In this document: piece by piece, positions 1-5,784 of the stretch
Numbering within the stretch: position 1 is the stretch's first letter
Layout of the letters: every line of letters starts with the position of its first letter
From: Faecalicatena sp.
GTDB lineage: Bacteria; Bacillota; Clostridia; Lachnospirales; Lachnospiraceae
Assembly: GCA_009774255.1 (NCBI GenBank)
Contig: VSNK01000304.1
Coordinates: forward strand, 1 to 6,405
DNA: 6,405 bases
Direction: 5' to 3'
Notes under the pieces: generated by a model
Database searches by the model: none
Told to the model about the DNA's origin: nothing
What the model saw: the letters and a program-made list of their open reading frames with translations, nothing else
Program-made: the position numbers and the translations under genes

Positions 1-6
1 GCCTAA

Positions 7-35
7 AGTATACTATTGAATAATTTAAATTGCAA
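7..35 (-). promoter_or_regulatory. Possible sigma-A-type promoter facing left out of the window
   Basis: Read on the minus strand, TTGCAA (35 to 30) is followed after exactly 17 bases by TATACT (12 to 7). This matches the vegetative consensus TTGACA-N17-TATAAT at 4/6 and 5/6 positions. Transcription would begin at or just beyond the left edge, so the target gene is not visible. The spacing is ideal, but AT-rich DNA produces such matches by chance. Confidence 0.3.
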
Positions 36-210
36 TAGATAAAAGAAGCTCAATACATGCGAAAAATAGGATATAAAACAGAAGGAACTAAAAAAGGAGC
101 ATGAACTTCACTTTGGTCAACTTTGGCGTCTTAATGTACGGATTCAGGATTAAATTTGAACCCATATAAAGGGCTTTGGAAACTTTTACAAAGCAAAAAT
201 CGGCTGCTAT

Positions 211-261
211 AACAAAAGCTGTTGGCACATAGACTTTATCCATGTACCAACAGCTTTTGTT
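211..261. terminator. Long hairpin, probable (bidirectional) intrinsic terminator
   Basis: AACAAAAGCTGTTGG (211-225) is the exact reverse complement of CCAACAGCTTTTGTT (247-261). After one mismatch the stem extends by four more pairs, ACAT (227-230) with ATGT (242-245). The plus-strand side continues into CGTTTTTAA, a good T tract. The minus-strand side has the T-rich arm CTTTTGTT followed, after an interruption, by GATTTTTG. The only genes aimed at it are the leftward nuclease remnant and the parA/comFB-domain operon, so it most plausibly ends that transcript, although the better T run is on the plus strand. Confidence 0.65.
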
Positions 262-282
262 CGTTTTTAATACTGCTTCGGT

Positions 283-507
283 TTATGCGGTATGCTTTGC
301 AAACATGTTAAAATATTCCTGCGCTTTTTGAAGAGAAACATTCAGCTTCTTTTGGAGAGGCTCCAAAATGTCACTTTTGGACATTCCAAATTCATAGCCT
401 GTTTCAATAATTTCTTCTGCCTTACCTTTCGCTTTGCCTTCTTTAGCTATCGTATCAAACAGAGTACATATTTGCCTGTCTCCTTTCTGAATAACCTTCC
501 ATATAGT
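283..507 (-). pseudogene. C-terminal remnant of an Rpn/PD-(D/E)XK nuclease family (transposase-like) gene
   Basis: Reading leftward to the TAA at 285-283 gives about 74 residues including FDTIAKEGKAKGKAEEIIET and then a segment of the form GMSKSDILEPLQKKLNVSLQ, ending FNMFAKHTA. A Lys/Glu/Gly-rich linker followed by a short helical tail with ILExLQxKLxxSLxxAQEYF is typical of the C-terminus of Rpn-type recombination-promoting nucleases and related putative transposases, abundant in Lachnospiraceae. The catalytic N-terminal domain (about 200 residues) is absent and no start codon or ribosome site serves this frame. Upstream of about position 475 the family-like reading continues in another frame (YMEGYSERRQ from 505), implying a one-base shift. 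The remnant begins directly at the stop codon of the ComFB-domain gene, and that TAG lies in the same frame. I call it a decayed fragment with no expected activity. The family is recognised from memory of the tail motif. Confidence 0.7.
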
Positions 508-1707
508 CTAATGTCTCGGATTATCCTTTACGATCATGCAGGCTTTTGTAGCTTCCACAGTGACATCGGAAATCAGGCGGTTCGTGTGGTAACTGAGAAG
601 CGGGTCAACAGCGGCTTTCATGGTAACAATGTATTTTGGAGCCAGGCCGTTGAGGGTCAAGGCCGTAACATCGGCTTTGCAGCGGCTGCAGGTACAGACA
701 TCAAATTGCCGCATAAAATAAATGATCTTATCATTTACAATATGTTCCATGACATTGACCGCAGCAAAGTCCTCCTCCGGCTCCGGTTCCGGAACCGGGG
801 CGGAAGCAGCCGGAATCTCCGAAGCCGGTTCGGCTTCCTGCATCGGAGAAGATGGAGCTTCGGACTTTGGAGCAACAGTCATCTGCGGGGCGGGAGCGCT
901 TTCCTGTGCCGGAGCGGGATCCGGAGCAGCTTCCTGTATAGGAGAGGCAGCCGTCTGTGGGGCGGGAGCGCTTTCCTGTGCCGGAGCGGGCTTTGGAGCA
1001 GCTTCCTGTACGGGAGCGGCAGCCGTCTGCGGAGCAGGCGTGATCTCCTGTGCCGGAACGGGTTCCGGCGGTGCTTCCTGTACAGGGGCTGCAGCCGTCT
1101 GCGGAGGAGCAACGCTATCCTGTGTTGGAACAGGTTCCCCCGGTGCCTCATCCACCAGTGTCTCAATTTCTTCCGCATCGGAAGCAAGCAAGATATCCAG
1201 GTCCATGTCAGCAGCCGGAATATCGTCCGCGTCCGCGGCAGGCGCCGGGTCCTCCATTTCCATGGGGGCATCCGGGGAAATGACATCTGCCAAGGGTTCC
1301 GCGTCATCCGGCGCGAGAATATCCGGTGAAGATTGCTGCATCTGCTTTTCAAATTCGCTGGACAGCTTTTGCTGGATCAATTCGGCCACCGGGTCCTCTC
1401 CGGTCTTGTCGATCATGGCGATATTATTCGGCCCGGATGCGGCAGGGGCAGGAGCCGGGGGAACGGTTGGCGCGGCGGCAGTCTGAGTCCCATTGCCGGA
1501 AGCGGTGCCTCCGGAAACGGGTTGTCCTGACGTACCTCCGCCGGACGCCTGTGCCGCAGATCCTTCGGGAGCCTTCTGCGCCGCCTGCGAGGCGGCATCA
1601 GCGGATGCATTTTCCGCTGCGGAAGCCTGCTCTTCTGCCTCCTTAGACGCCTCATGCCCTGCGAGCAGGTTCAGTACATGTGCGGTTTTATTACTTCTTC
1701 TGGCCAT
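508..1707 (-). CDS. ComFB-domain protein with long Ala/Pro-rich disordered N-terminal region
   Basis: A 399-residue protein with three parts. Residues 1-20 are basic and probably helical (MARRSNKTAHVLNLLAG). Residues 20-310 are low-complexity, rich in Ala, Pro, Glu and Ser, with four 24-residue repeats at 187-282. Residues 315-399 form a late-competence ComFB domain, recognised by NVMEHIVNDKI, DVCTCSRCKADVTAL, LNGLAPKYIV, an A-x-x-A-C-M-I-V helix and the diagnostic ending VKDNPRH, so the C-terminus is complete. ComFB alone is about 90-100 residues. Cys338, Cys340 and Cys343 form a CxCxxC cluster; cysteines of B. subtilis ComFB are known to bind zinc. ComFB domains have also been reported as cyclic-dinucleotide receptors. 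No signal peptide or membrane segment is seen, so it is probably cytosolic. AGGAGG at 1722-1717 lies 9 bases before the ATG and inside the end of the upstream ATPase gene. Only one base separates the genes, which points to translational coupling. Molecular function is not established; a competence role is not implied. Confidence 0.85.
   Translation of the reverse strand: MARRSNKTAHVLNLLAGHEASKEAEEQASAAENASADAASQAAQKAPEGSAAQASGGGTSGQPVSGGTASGNGTQTAAAPTVPPAPAPAASGPNNIAMIDKTGEDPVAELIQQKLSSEFEKQMQQSSPDILAPDDAEPLADVISPDAPMEMEDPAPAADADDIPAADMDLDILLASDAEEIETLVDEAPGEPVPTQDSVAPPQTAAAPVQEAPPEPVPAQEITPAPQTAAAPVQEAAPKPAPAQESAPAPQTAASPIQEAAPDPAPAQESAPAPQMTVAPKSEAPSSPMQEAEPASEIPAASAPVPEPEPEEDFAAVNVMEHIVNDKIIYFMRQFDVCTCSRCKADVTALTLNGLAPKYIVTMKAAVDPLLSYHTNRLISDVTVEATKACMIVKDNPRH
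862..1149 (-). repeat. Four tandem 72-bp coding repeats (24-residue Pro/Ala/Gln-rich units)
   Basis: Residues 187-282 of the ComFB-domain protein are four consecutive 24-residue units of the pattern EA-x-P-x-P-x-P-x-Q-(D/E)-x-x-x-(A/P)-P-Q-T-A-A-x-P-x-Q, with the last unit degenerating after APAPQ. The DNA shows the same period: near-identical stretches start at 883 and 955, 72 bases apart. A segment like this is expected to be an extended, flexible linker and to vary in copy number by slippage or recombination. Large open frames on the opposite strand here are by-products of the GC-rich repeats. Confidence 0.85.
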
Positions 1708-1708
1708 G

Positions 1709-2497
1709 TTATCTTACCTCCTGGAGTGTTTTGGTCCTCATCATGATTTTAATTTCCTTAATAAAATCTTTGTAATCCTGGCACGGCTTTGCCCGGGGGG
1801 AATAGTCAAATATGCTGAGACCATGAGCAGGTGCTTCTGCCACGGAAACACTGGAGCGAATCTGCGTGTCAAATACGCAGGCCCCGATCTGCGCGGCAAT
1901 ATTTTCCGCCATTTCCTTCACTTCCCGCGCAAGGAGCGTGCGCGGATTATACTTTGTGAGGAGGATTCCAAGCACGTCCAGGTGTGGGTTCAGGCTTTCG
2001 CGGACGGAGTCGATGGTCTCCTTGATCTGTGTAACGGCAAGGAGACTTAAAATCTCCGGTGCCATCGGGATAATGAGATAATCGGCCACAGCATATGCAT
2101 TGACCGTCAAAATATTCAATGCAGGCGGAGTGTCGATGATGATATAGTCGTAATCAGCGGCAACAGGAGCCAGGGAGTTCTTCAATAAAAGCTCCCGGTC
2201 GGAAGAGGTAAAATCAAGCTCCGCGCTGCTCAGCAGGATATTCGAAGGAATCACATCGCAGTAGTCGGTTGACTGGATGGCGTCCCGTACGGAAGTGCGT
2301 CCTGTCATTACGTCGTGGATCGTGCGTCCTTCTTCAATGTCAAGTCCAAGGCTAAAGCCCAGATTCCCCTGCGGGTCGAGATCAATCGCAAGTACCTTTT
2401 TATGATAAAAAGAGACCAGTCCGGCCGCCAGGGCGGTAGATGTGGTTGTCTTGCCTACACCGCCTTTCTGATTGGTGAGTACGATGATAGTAGCCAA
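1709..2497 (-). CDS. parA: ParA/Soj-family (MinD/ParA) ATPase
   Basis: A 262-residue cytosolic P-loop ATPase of the deviant Walker A class. From the TTG start it reads MATIIVLTNQKGGVGKTT, the canonical opening of Soj/ParA, with signature lysine Lys11 and catalytic-loop Lys16. Switch I/A' is LAIDLDPQGN (36-45) and Walker B is IIIDTPP (119-125). The length equals chromosomal Soj and there is no N-terminal helix-turn-helix of the plasmid type. ParA proteins dimerise on ATP, bind DNA non-specifically and position a cargo through a partner that stimulates hydrolysis. An ATG five codons upstream (2512) is less likely the start, because the GGAGG at 2510-2506 lies within its first codons and is spaced 8 bases before the TTG. 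No ParB or parS-like site is visible, so this is an orphan ParA. Its immediate partner gene encodes the ComFB-domain protein. FlhG/MinD is less likely, since the C-terminal amphipathic membrane helix is not evident. Confidence 0.9.
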   Translation of the reverse strand: MATIIVLTNQKGGVGKTTTSTALAAGLVSFYHKKVLAIDLDPQGNLGFSLGLDIEEGRTIHDVMTGRTSVRDAIQSTDYCDVIPSNILLSSAELDFTSSDRELLLKNSLAPVAADYDYIIIDTPPALNILTVNAYAVADYLIIPMAPEILSLLAVTQIKETIDSVRESLNPHLDVLGILLTKYNPRTLLAREVKEMAENIAAQIGACVFDTQIRSSVSVAEAPAHGLSIFDYSPRAKPCQDYKDFIKEIKIMMRTKTLQEVR

Positions 2498-2536
2498 AAT
2501 ATATTCCTCCATTCGTAAAAAAACTCATTTCGCTAT

Positions 2537-2563
2537 TAATTAAAGTATACTATATGCCGATAA
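2537..2563 (+). promoter_or_regulatory. Sigma-28 (SigD/FliA)-type promoter for fliD operon
   Basis: GCCGATAA at 2556-2563 is an exact match to the E. coli FliA -10 and seven of eight bases of the B. subtilis SigD -10 (GCCGATAT). TAAT at 2537-2540 sits 15 bases upstream, the usual SigD spacing, and differs from TAAA by one base. A perfect TAAA at 2541-2544 exists with a short 11-base spacer. The orientation is toward fliD, a classic late (class 3) flagellar target. The start site would fall near 2570, leaving a leader of roughly 245 bases. Confidence 0.65.
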
Positions 2564-2572
2564 ATAAGTACA
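2544..2572 (-). promoter_or_regulatory. Probable vegetative promoter for the parA-comFB-domain operon
   Basis: On the minus strand TATACT (2549 to 2544) makes a good -10 hexamer about 45-50 bases upstream of the TTG start. The best-spaced -35 candidate, TGTACT (2572 to 2567, 17-base spacer), matches the consensus at only three positions. The -10 lies inside the palindrome AGTATACT and overlaps the right-facing sigma-28-like element. Confidence 0.4.
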
Positions 2573-2815
2573 GAATAAAATAAAATTTATCAGTTAGTAT
2601 TTGCTCCATTTGAGGAAGCGATACATAGATAAAGAGGAACTAAAGCATTGCAGTATATGATATTACGCAATCGTATGATCGGAAAGCAGAAGCCTGTTTT
2701 TCGTCTTTTAGGGAGTTCGCAGGATGTATTTTCAGCATTTTACCGGATTGCCGGGACGGAGTGCTTCGCCGGCCGGTCATGAAAAATATGAACAGAAAAG
2801 AAGGAGAGGATTATT
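2570..2815 (+). other. Long fliD leader with an unconvincing small open frame
   Basis: Between the sigma-28-like promoter and fliD lie about 245 bases without a recognisable gene. A small frame runs from TTG 2648 (or ATG 2657) to TGA 2780-2782, encoding 41-44 residues with internal segment GKQKPVFRLLGSSQDVFSAF. GAGGAA at 2634-2639 is 8 bases before the TTG. I do not recognise the peptide, and it is not FlaG or CsrA, genes often found near fliD. It may be chance or a small leader peptide. The fliD ribosome site AGGAGAGG (2802-2809) is at the right end. Confidence 0.3.
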
Positions 2816-5287
2816 ATGGCATCAGTAGGATCATTAACCAGTTCAACAAGCAGCAGTATCCGAGGCTACGGCGGTCTGGCCAGCGGTCTGGACAGAGACG
2901 AACTGATCGAGGGTATGACAATAGGTACCAGGACGAAGATCAATCAGCAGGAGCAGAAGAAGCAGAAAATTGAGTGGATGCAGGAAGCTGTCCGTACCAT
3001 CAGTGATAAGATGATCTCTTTCCATGGAAAATATACGGAGACTCTGACGTCTTCCAGCAACTTGTTCAGTTCCGTGCTCTGGGGCAGGAACAAGATCACC
3101 ACGAGCGGCGCTAACAGCAAGTATGTGGCGGTGTCCGGAACGGCAAGCGGAGCAGATGCCATGACCATTATGGCAGTGAAGCAGAGGGCGCAGAACGCGA
3201 CATGGTCTTCACCAGGGGTAAGTGATACAAATTCAACTTATAAATTAAGTTCGGGAGAGATTAAAGCGACTGATTCCGACACATATGCGGCTTTAAACGG
3301 CAAAACAATAGAATTTTCATATGGAACGGGCGATAGACAAGAAACGTATACCATTACGTTGAGCGGGCTTGAAGATGGGATGTCTGAAGCGGAGATGGGG
3401 AAGGCGGTTGCAAAGCAAATTGAAGATTCTTTCAATAATTATAAAATAAACGATAACGGAAAACTTAGTGACCGTGTCGCACTGACCGTGTCGTATACTG
3501 ATAAAAAATTTACTTTTAATGCCACAAACAAGGAGGATGATCCTTCTACTGGAAAGAAAGATACGCCTCTTAAGATAACAGGAGGTACTGCATTAACCAA
3601 TCTGGGAATGGAAGGGACAGACGTTTCTAAAAGTATAACGGAGACGCCCGGTTTAACAACCGCGAGTGACGCAAAACTTACGAATACATTTGGAGAAATG
3701 GTTACAGGTAAAACGTTGACATTCTCTTATAATGGAAATTCTCAGTCTGTAACGATAGCGAAAGGTGCAACATTAGCTGAGGTTAAGGAATCACTCCAGA
3801 AAGAACTGGATACAAAATTTGGAAAAGATAGAATTTTGGTTGATGACGCAGGCGGTAAACTTACTTTCAAAACAGTAACTCCAAAAGATACTACCCAAGA
3901 AGATAAGTCTTCCATTTTAAAAATTGTCGATGGGGATGATGATGCGTTAAAGGCTTTGAATTTGAGCAGGGGTTCATCAAACCGTACGAATTTAGATGCA
4001 AATTGGAGAACATTATTAGGAACTGGGAATGACTTTAAAGCAGGAACGGTAGAAACTTTAAAGGATGCAGACGGAAACGATATTAAAGACGAAGCCGGAA
4101 ATCCCGTAACAAAACAGTGGTATGATTTTCAACTTAATGGAAAAACCATTTCTATCAGGGAAGATGCATCTGTAAGAGATTTGATAAATACTATCAATAA
4201 AAGCGATGCGAATGTCACTGTATCCTATCAGGAAGCATCTGATAAATTTACATTTACATCCAAAGAAGATGGTGAGAGCGGCGTTATTCATTTTAAAGGA
4301 AACGAAGAGGGTTCTGTCAATGCATTGAATGACATTTTCAAACTTGGCATTAGTGGTGTAGACGATGAAGGGAAACGCGGAGAGGATGCAATCATTCGGG
4401 TGAAGTATGCTGGTTCCGATGAAGAGGTAGAACTGAGAAGGGGAACGAATTCATTTACGGTAGATGGTCTTACATTTACACTGAAAGGTGAATTTGGGTT
4501 TAAGAAAGATGCAGATGGCAAAGTTACAGACGAAAGAGATACGGATGTTGACCCAGTAGAGATTACCGCAGAAGTAGACGTCGACCGTGTACTCTCCACC
4601 ATTAAGTCCTTTGTGGAAGACTACAACGCAATCGTAGATATGGTAAATACTGAACTGACAACAAAGCATGACAGGGATTATGATCCGCTTTCCTCCGAAC
4701 AGAAGAGTGAATTATCTGACAGTGAGGTTGAGAAATGGGAGGCTAAGGCGAAGGCTGGTCTTCTCTATGGCGACAGTGATCTGAGAAACCTGAGCATGGA
4801 TCTGCGTGTTGTAGTCAGCGGCGGTAATCTGATAGCATTACAGAATGTTGGTATTTCTGTTTCCAGCAACTACGCTGATAACGGAAAACTTTCCATTGAC
4901 GAGACAAAACTCCGCGCGGCATTAGAAACCAATCCGGAGAGTGTAGAGAAGCTGTTTACATCTACGAATGGAGTAGACGCAAATGGGAATGAGACATTTA
5001 ACGGACTCGCAACGAACCTGAAGAATGTGATGAACAAATATGTCAAGACGACAGGTCCGATGGAGGATAAAGGTGTTCTGATCCGGAAGGCAGGATCAAA
5101 GAGTGCCGCATTGAGTCTTACGCAAAATTATTACTATGATCAGCTCACAGGCATCAATAAGCTGCTTGATACGCTGAATGATCGGCTGAAGACAGAACAG
5201 GATCGTTATATTTCACAGTTCTCGTCATTGGAGACATTGATCAACAATATGAATAGTCAGTCCAGCTATCTGAGCTCCATGTTCTAA
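2816..5287 (+). CDS. fliD: Flagellar filament cap protein FliD (HAP2), unusually long
   Basis: Secreted by the flagellar type III apparatus without a cleaved signal, FliD forms the cap at the filament tip and folds incoming flagellin. Residues 13-125 form the FliD N-terminal region, with SSIRGYGGLASGLDRDELIEG, a coiled coil (40-75) and FSSVLWGRNKITTSG. Residues about 135-580 are surface domains with recurring flagellin-IN-like motifs (LNGKTIEFSY, TGKTLTFSY, LNGKTISI, KFTF and KLTF strands). Residues 585-823 form the C-terminal domain with DRVLSTIKSFVEDYNAIVDMVN, a long coiled coil and the typical end MNSQSSYLSSMF. At 823 residues it is much longer than B. subtilis FliD (about 500); the excess is in the middle. 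No cysteine is present. The start is supported by AGGAGAGG 6 bases upstream. Codons and GC shift in the middle (about 3215-4560). It is transcribed with the flagellin chaperone gene 77 bases downstream. Confidence 0.95.
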   Translation: MASVGSLTSSTSSSIRGYGGLASGLDRDELIEGMTIGTRTKINQQEQKKQKIEWMQEAVRTISDKMISFHGKYTETLTSSSNLFSSVLWGRNKITTSGANSKYVAVSGTASGADAMTIMAVKQRAQNATWSSPGVSDTNSTYKLSSGEIKATDSDTYAALNGKTIEFSYGTGDRQETYTITLSGLEDGMSEAEMGKAVAKQIEDSFNNYKINDNGKLSDRVALTVSYTDKKFTFNATNKEDDPSTGKKDTPLKITGGTALTNLGMEGTDVSKSITETPGLTTASDAKLTNTFGEMVTGKTLTFSYNGNSQSVTIAKGATLAEVKESLQKELDTKFGKDRILVDDAGGKLTFKTVTPKDTTQEDKSSILKIVDGDDDALKALNLSRGSSNRTNLDANWRTLLGTGNDFKAGTVETLKDADGNDIKDEAGNPVTKQWYDFQLNGKTISIREDASVRDLINTINKSDANVTVSYQEASDKFTFTSKEDGESGVIHFKGNEEGSVNALNDIFKLGISGVDDEGKRGEDAIIRVKYAGSDEEVELRRGTNSFTVDGLTFTLKGEFGFKKDADGKVTDERDTDVDPVEITAEVDVDRVLSTIKSFVEDYNAIVDMVNTELTTKHDRDYDPLSSEQKSELSDSEVEKWEAKAKAGLLYGDSDLRNLSMDLRVVVSGGNLIALQNVGISVSSNYADNGKLSIDETKLRAALETNPESVEKLFTSTNGVDANGNETFNGLATNLKNVMNKYVKTTGPMEDKGVLIRKAGSKSAALSLTQNYYYDQLTGINKLLDTLNDRLKTEQDRYISQFSSLETLINNMNSQSSYLSSMF
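3215..4560 (+). other. AT-rich central segment of fliD (surface domains), probable recombinant block
   Basis: Hand counts on 60-base rows give about 31/60 GC at 2881, 34/60 at 3121 and 32/60 at 4741, against 19/60 at 3421, 17/60 at 4141 and 22/60 at 4201. The low-GC stretch coincides with the variable exposed domains, and the flanks coincide with the conserved core. Third positions shift toward A/T and AAA/GAT/TTT codons dominate. The borders are approximate. Confidence 0.6.
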
Positions 5288-5364
5288 ACTTTACAAACGA
5301 TTAAGCGATATGTCACTGATTGGCCGGTGGTCTGCAACGATTTTAAACCGAAAAGGGGAAACAC

Positions 5365-5736
5365 ATGTATCAAAATGGATATGAACAATATAAACTGCAG
5401 TCTGTAAATACGATGACAAGCAGTGAGATGCTTCTGCTTCTTTATGATGAGCTGCTTAAGCGTCTCGCCAGGGCGCAGGTTGCATTAGAAGACAAAGATT
5501 ATGATTTGTTTAATAAGTCGGTTCAGAGGTCAAAGGAGATTGTACAATATCTTGATTTTACCTTAAATATGGAGTATAAGATCAGCTATGAACTGAGGAG
5601 AATGTATGAGTTTTTCCTCTATGAACTGAGTCGGCTGCAGGCCGGAAGGAAGACTGCCGTGATTCAGGAACTGAAGCCTCTCGTGATAGAGCTTCGGGAC
5701 GCATTCAAAGAAGCCAGCAAGTCAGTTGCCATGTAG
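5365..5736 (+). CDS. fliS: Flagellar export chaperone FliS
   Basis: A 123-residue cytosolic helical-bundle protein, the normal FliS length. Family signatures are the opening YEQYKLQSVNTMTSSEMLLL (equivalent to the Y-x-x-x-x-V-x-T-A-S-P-x-x-L-L motif), LLYDELLKRLARAQVALEDKD, then SKEIVQYLDFTLNMEYKISYEL, the segment LRRMYEFFLYELSRLQ and the C-terminal IELRDAFKEA. FliS binds the C-terminal helix of flagellin, prevents premature polymerisation and delivers it to the export gate. It follows fliD after 77 bases, the canonical fliD-fliS order, with ribosome site AAAAGGGG ending about 7 bases before the ATG. The usual Ala-Ser-Pro in the N-terminal motif is replaced by Met-Thr-Ser-Ser, a modest departure. 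Same operon as fliD, ending at the terminator at 6204-6232. Confidence 0.95.
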   Translation: MYQNGYEQYKLQSVNTMTSSEMLLLLYDELLKRLARAQVALEDKDYDLFNKSVQRSKEIVQYLDFTLNMEYKISYELRRMYEFFLYELSRLQAGRKTAVIQELKPLVIELRDAFKEASKSVAM

Positions 5737-5737
5737 T

Positions 5738-5768
5738 CTGCCGTACGGCATATCTCTGCAGACGGCAG
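5738..5768 (+). other. Alternative hairpins in the fliS/FliT-like intergenic region
   Basis: TGCCGTACGGCA (5739-5750) is a perfect palindrome, and CTGCCGT (5738-5744) can instead pair with ACGGCAG (5762-5768). The two structures are mutually exclusive and lie just before the AGGAGG at 5775-5780. There is no T tract, so it is not a standard terminator. It could affect mRNA processing or translation of the downstream gene. Confidence 0.4.
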
Positions 5769-5784
5769 CTATGTAGGAGGATAT

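Larger units (their letters stand above)
1..282. other. Intergenic region, no convincing gene
   Basis: This AT-rich stretch has no open frame that can be defended. A 22-codon frame at 101-169 (plus) follows AAGGAG, but only about one base separates the Shine-Dalgarno-like sequence from its ATG, and the peptide resembles nothing I know. The recognisable elements are a possible leftward promoter at 7-35 and a long hairpin at 211-261, both listed separately. The region separates whatever lies to the left from the leftward parA/comFB-domain operon and the nuclease remnant. Confidence 0.5.

Noticed and set aside
4..16. 13-base sequence TAAAGTATACTAT also present at 2541-2553
   Set aside because: A 13-base match is not surprising by chance in AT-rich DNA of this length. 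Both copies contain a TATACT-type -10, and the flanks are not clearly related.
101..169. 22-codon plus-strand frame after AAGGAG
   Set aside because: The Shine-Dalgarno-like sequence is only about one base from the ATG, and the peptide is unrecognised and very short.
292..1486. Long plus-strand open frames (345 and 254 codons) opposite the ComFB-domain gene
   Set aside because: They are antisense shadows of the GC-rich Ala/Pro repeats. Their products are low-complexity (Gly/Ser/Arg or Gly/Ala/Ser), lack ribosome sites and have no family features, whereas the minus strand gives a clear ComFB domain.
2724..2826. Alternative small frame starting ATG 2724 and overlapping the fliD start
   Set aside because: It overlaps the fliD ribosome site and first codons in another frame and has no supporting motif; fliD is unambiguous.
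4058..4669. Minus-strand open frames of 72-104 codons within fliD
   Set aside because: They are shadows of the fliD coding frame, with no ribosome sites and no recognisable products.
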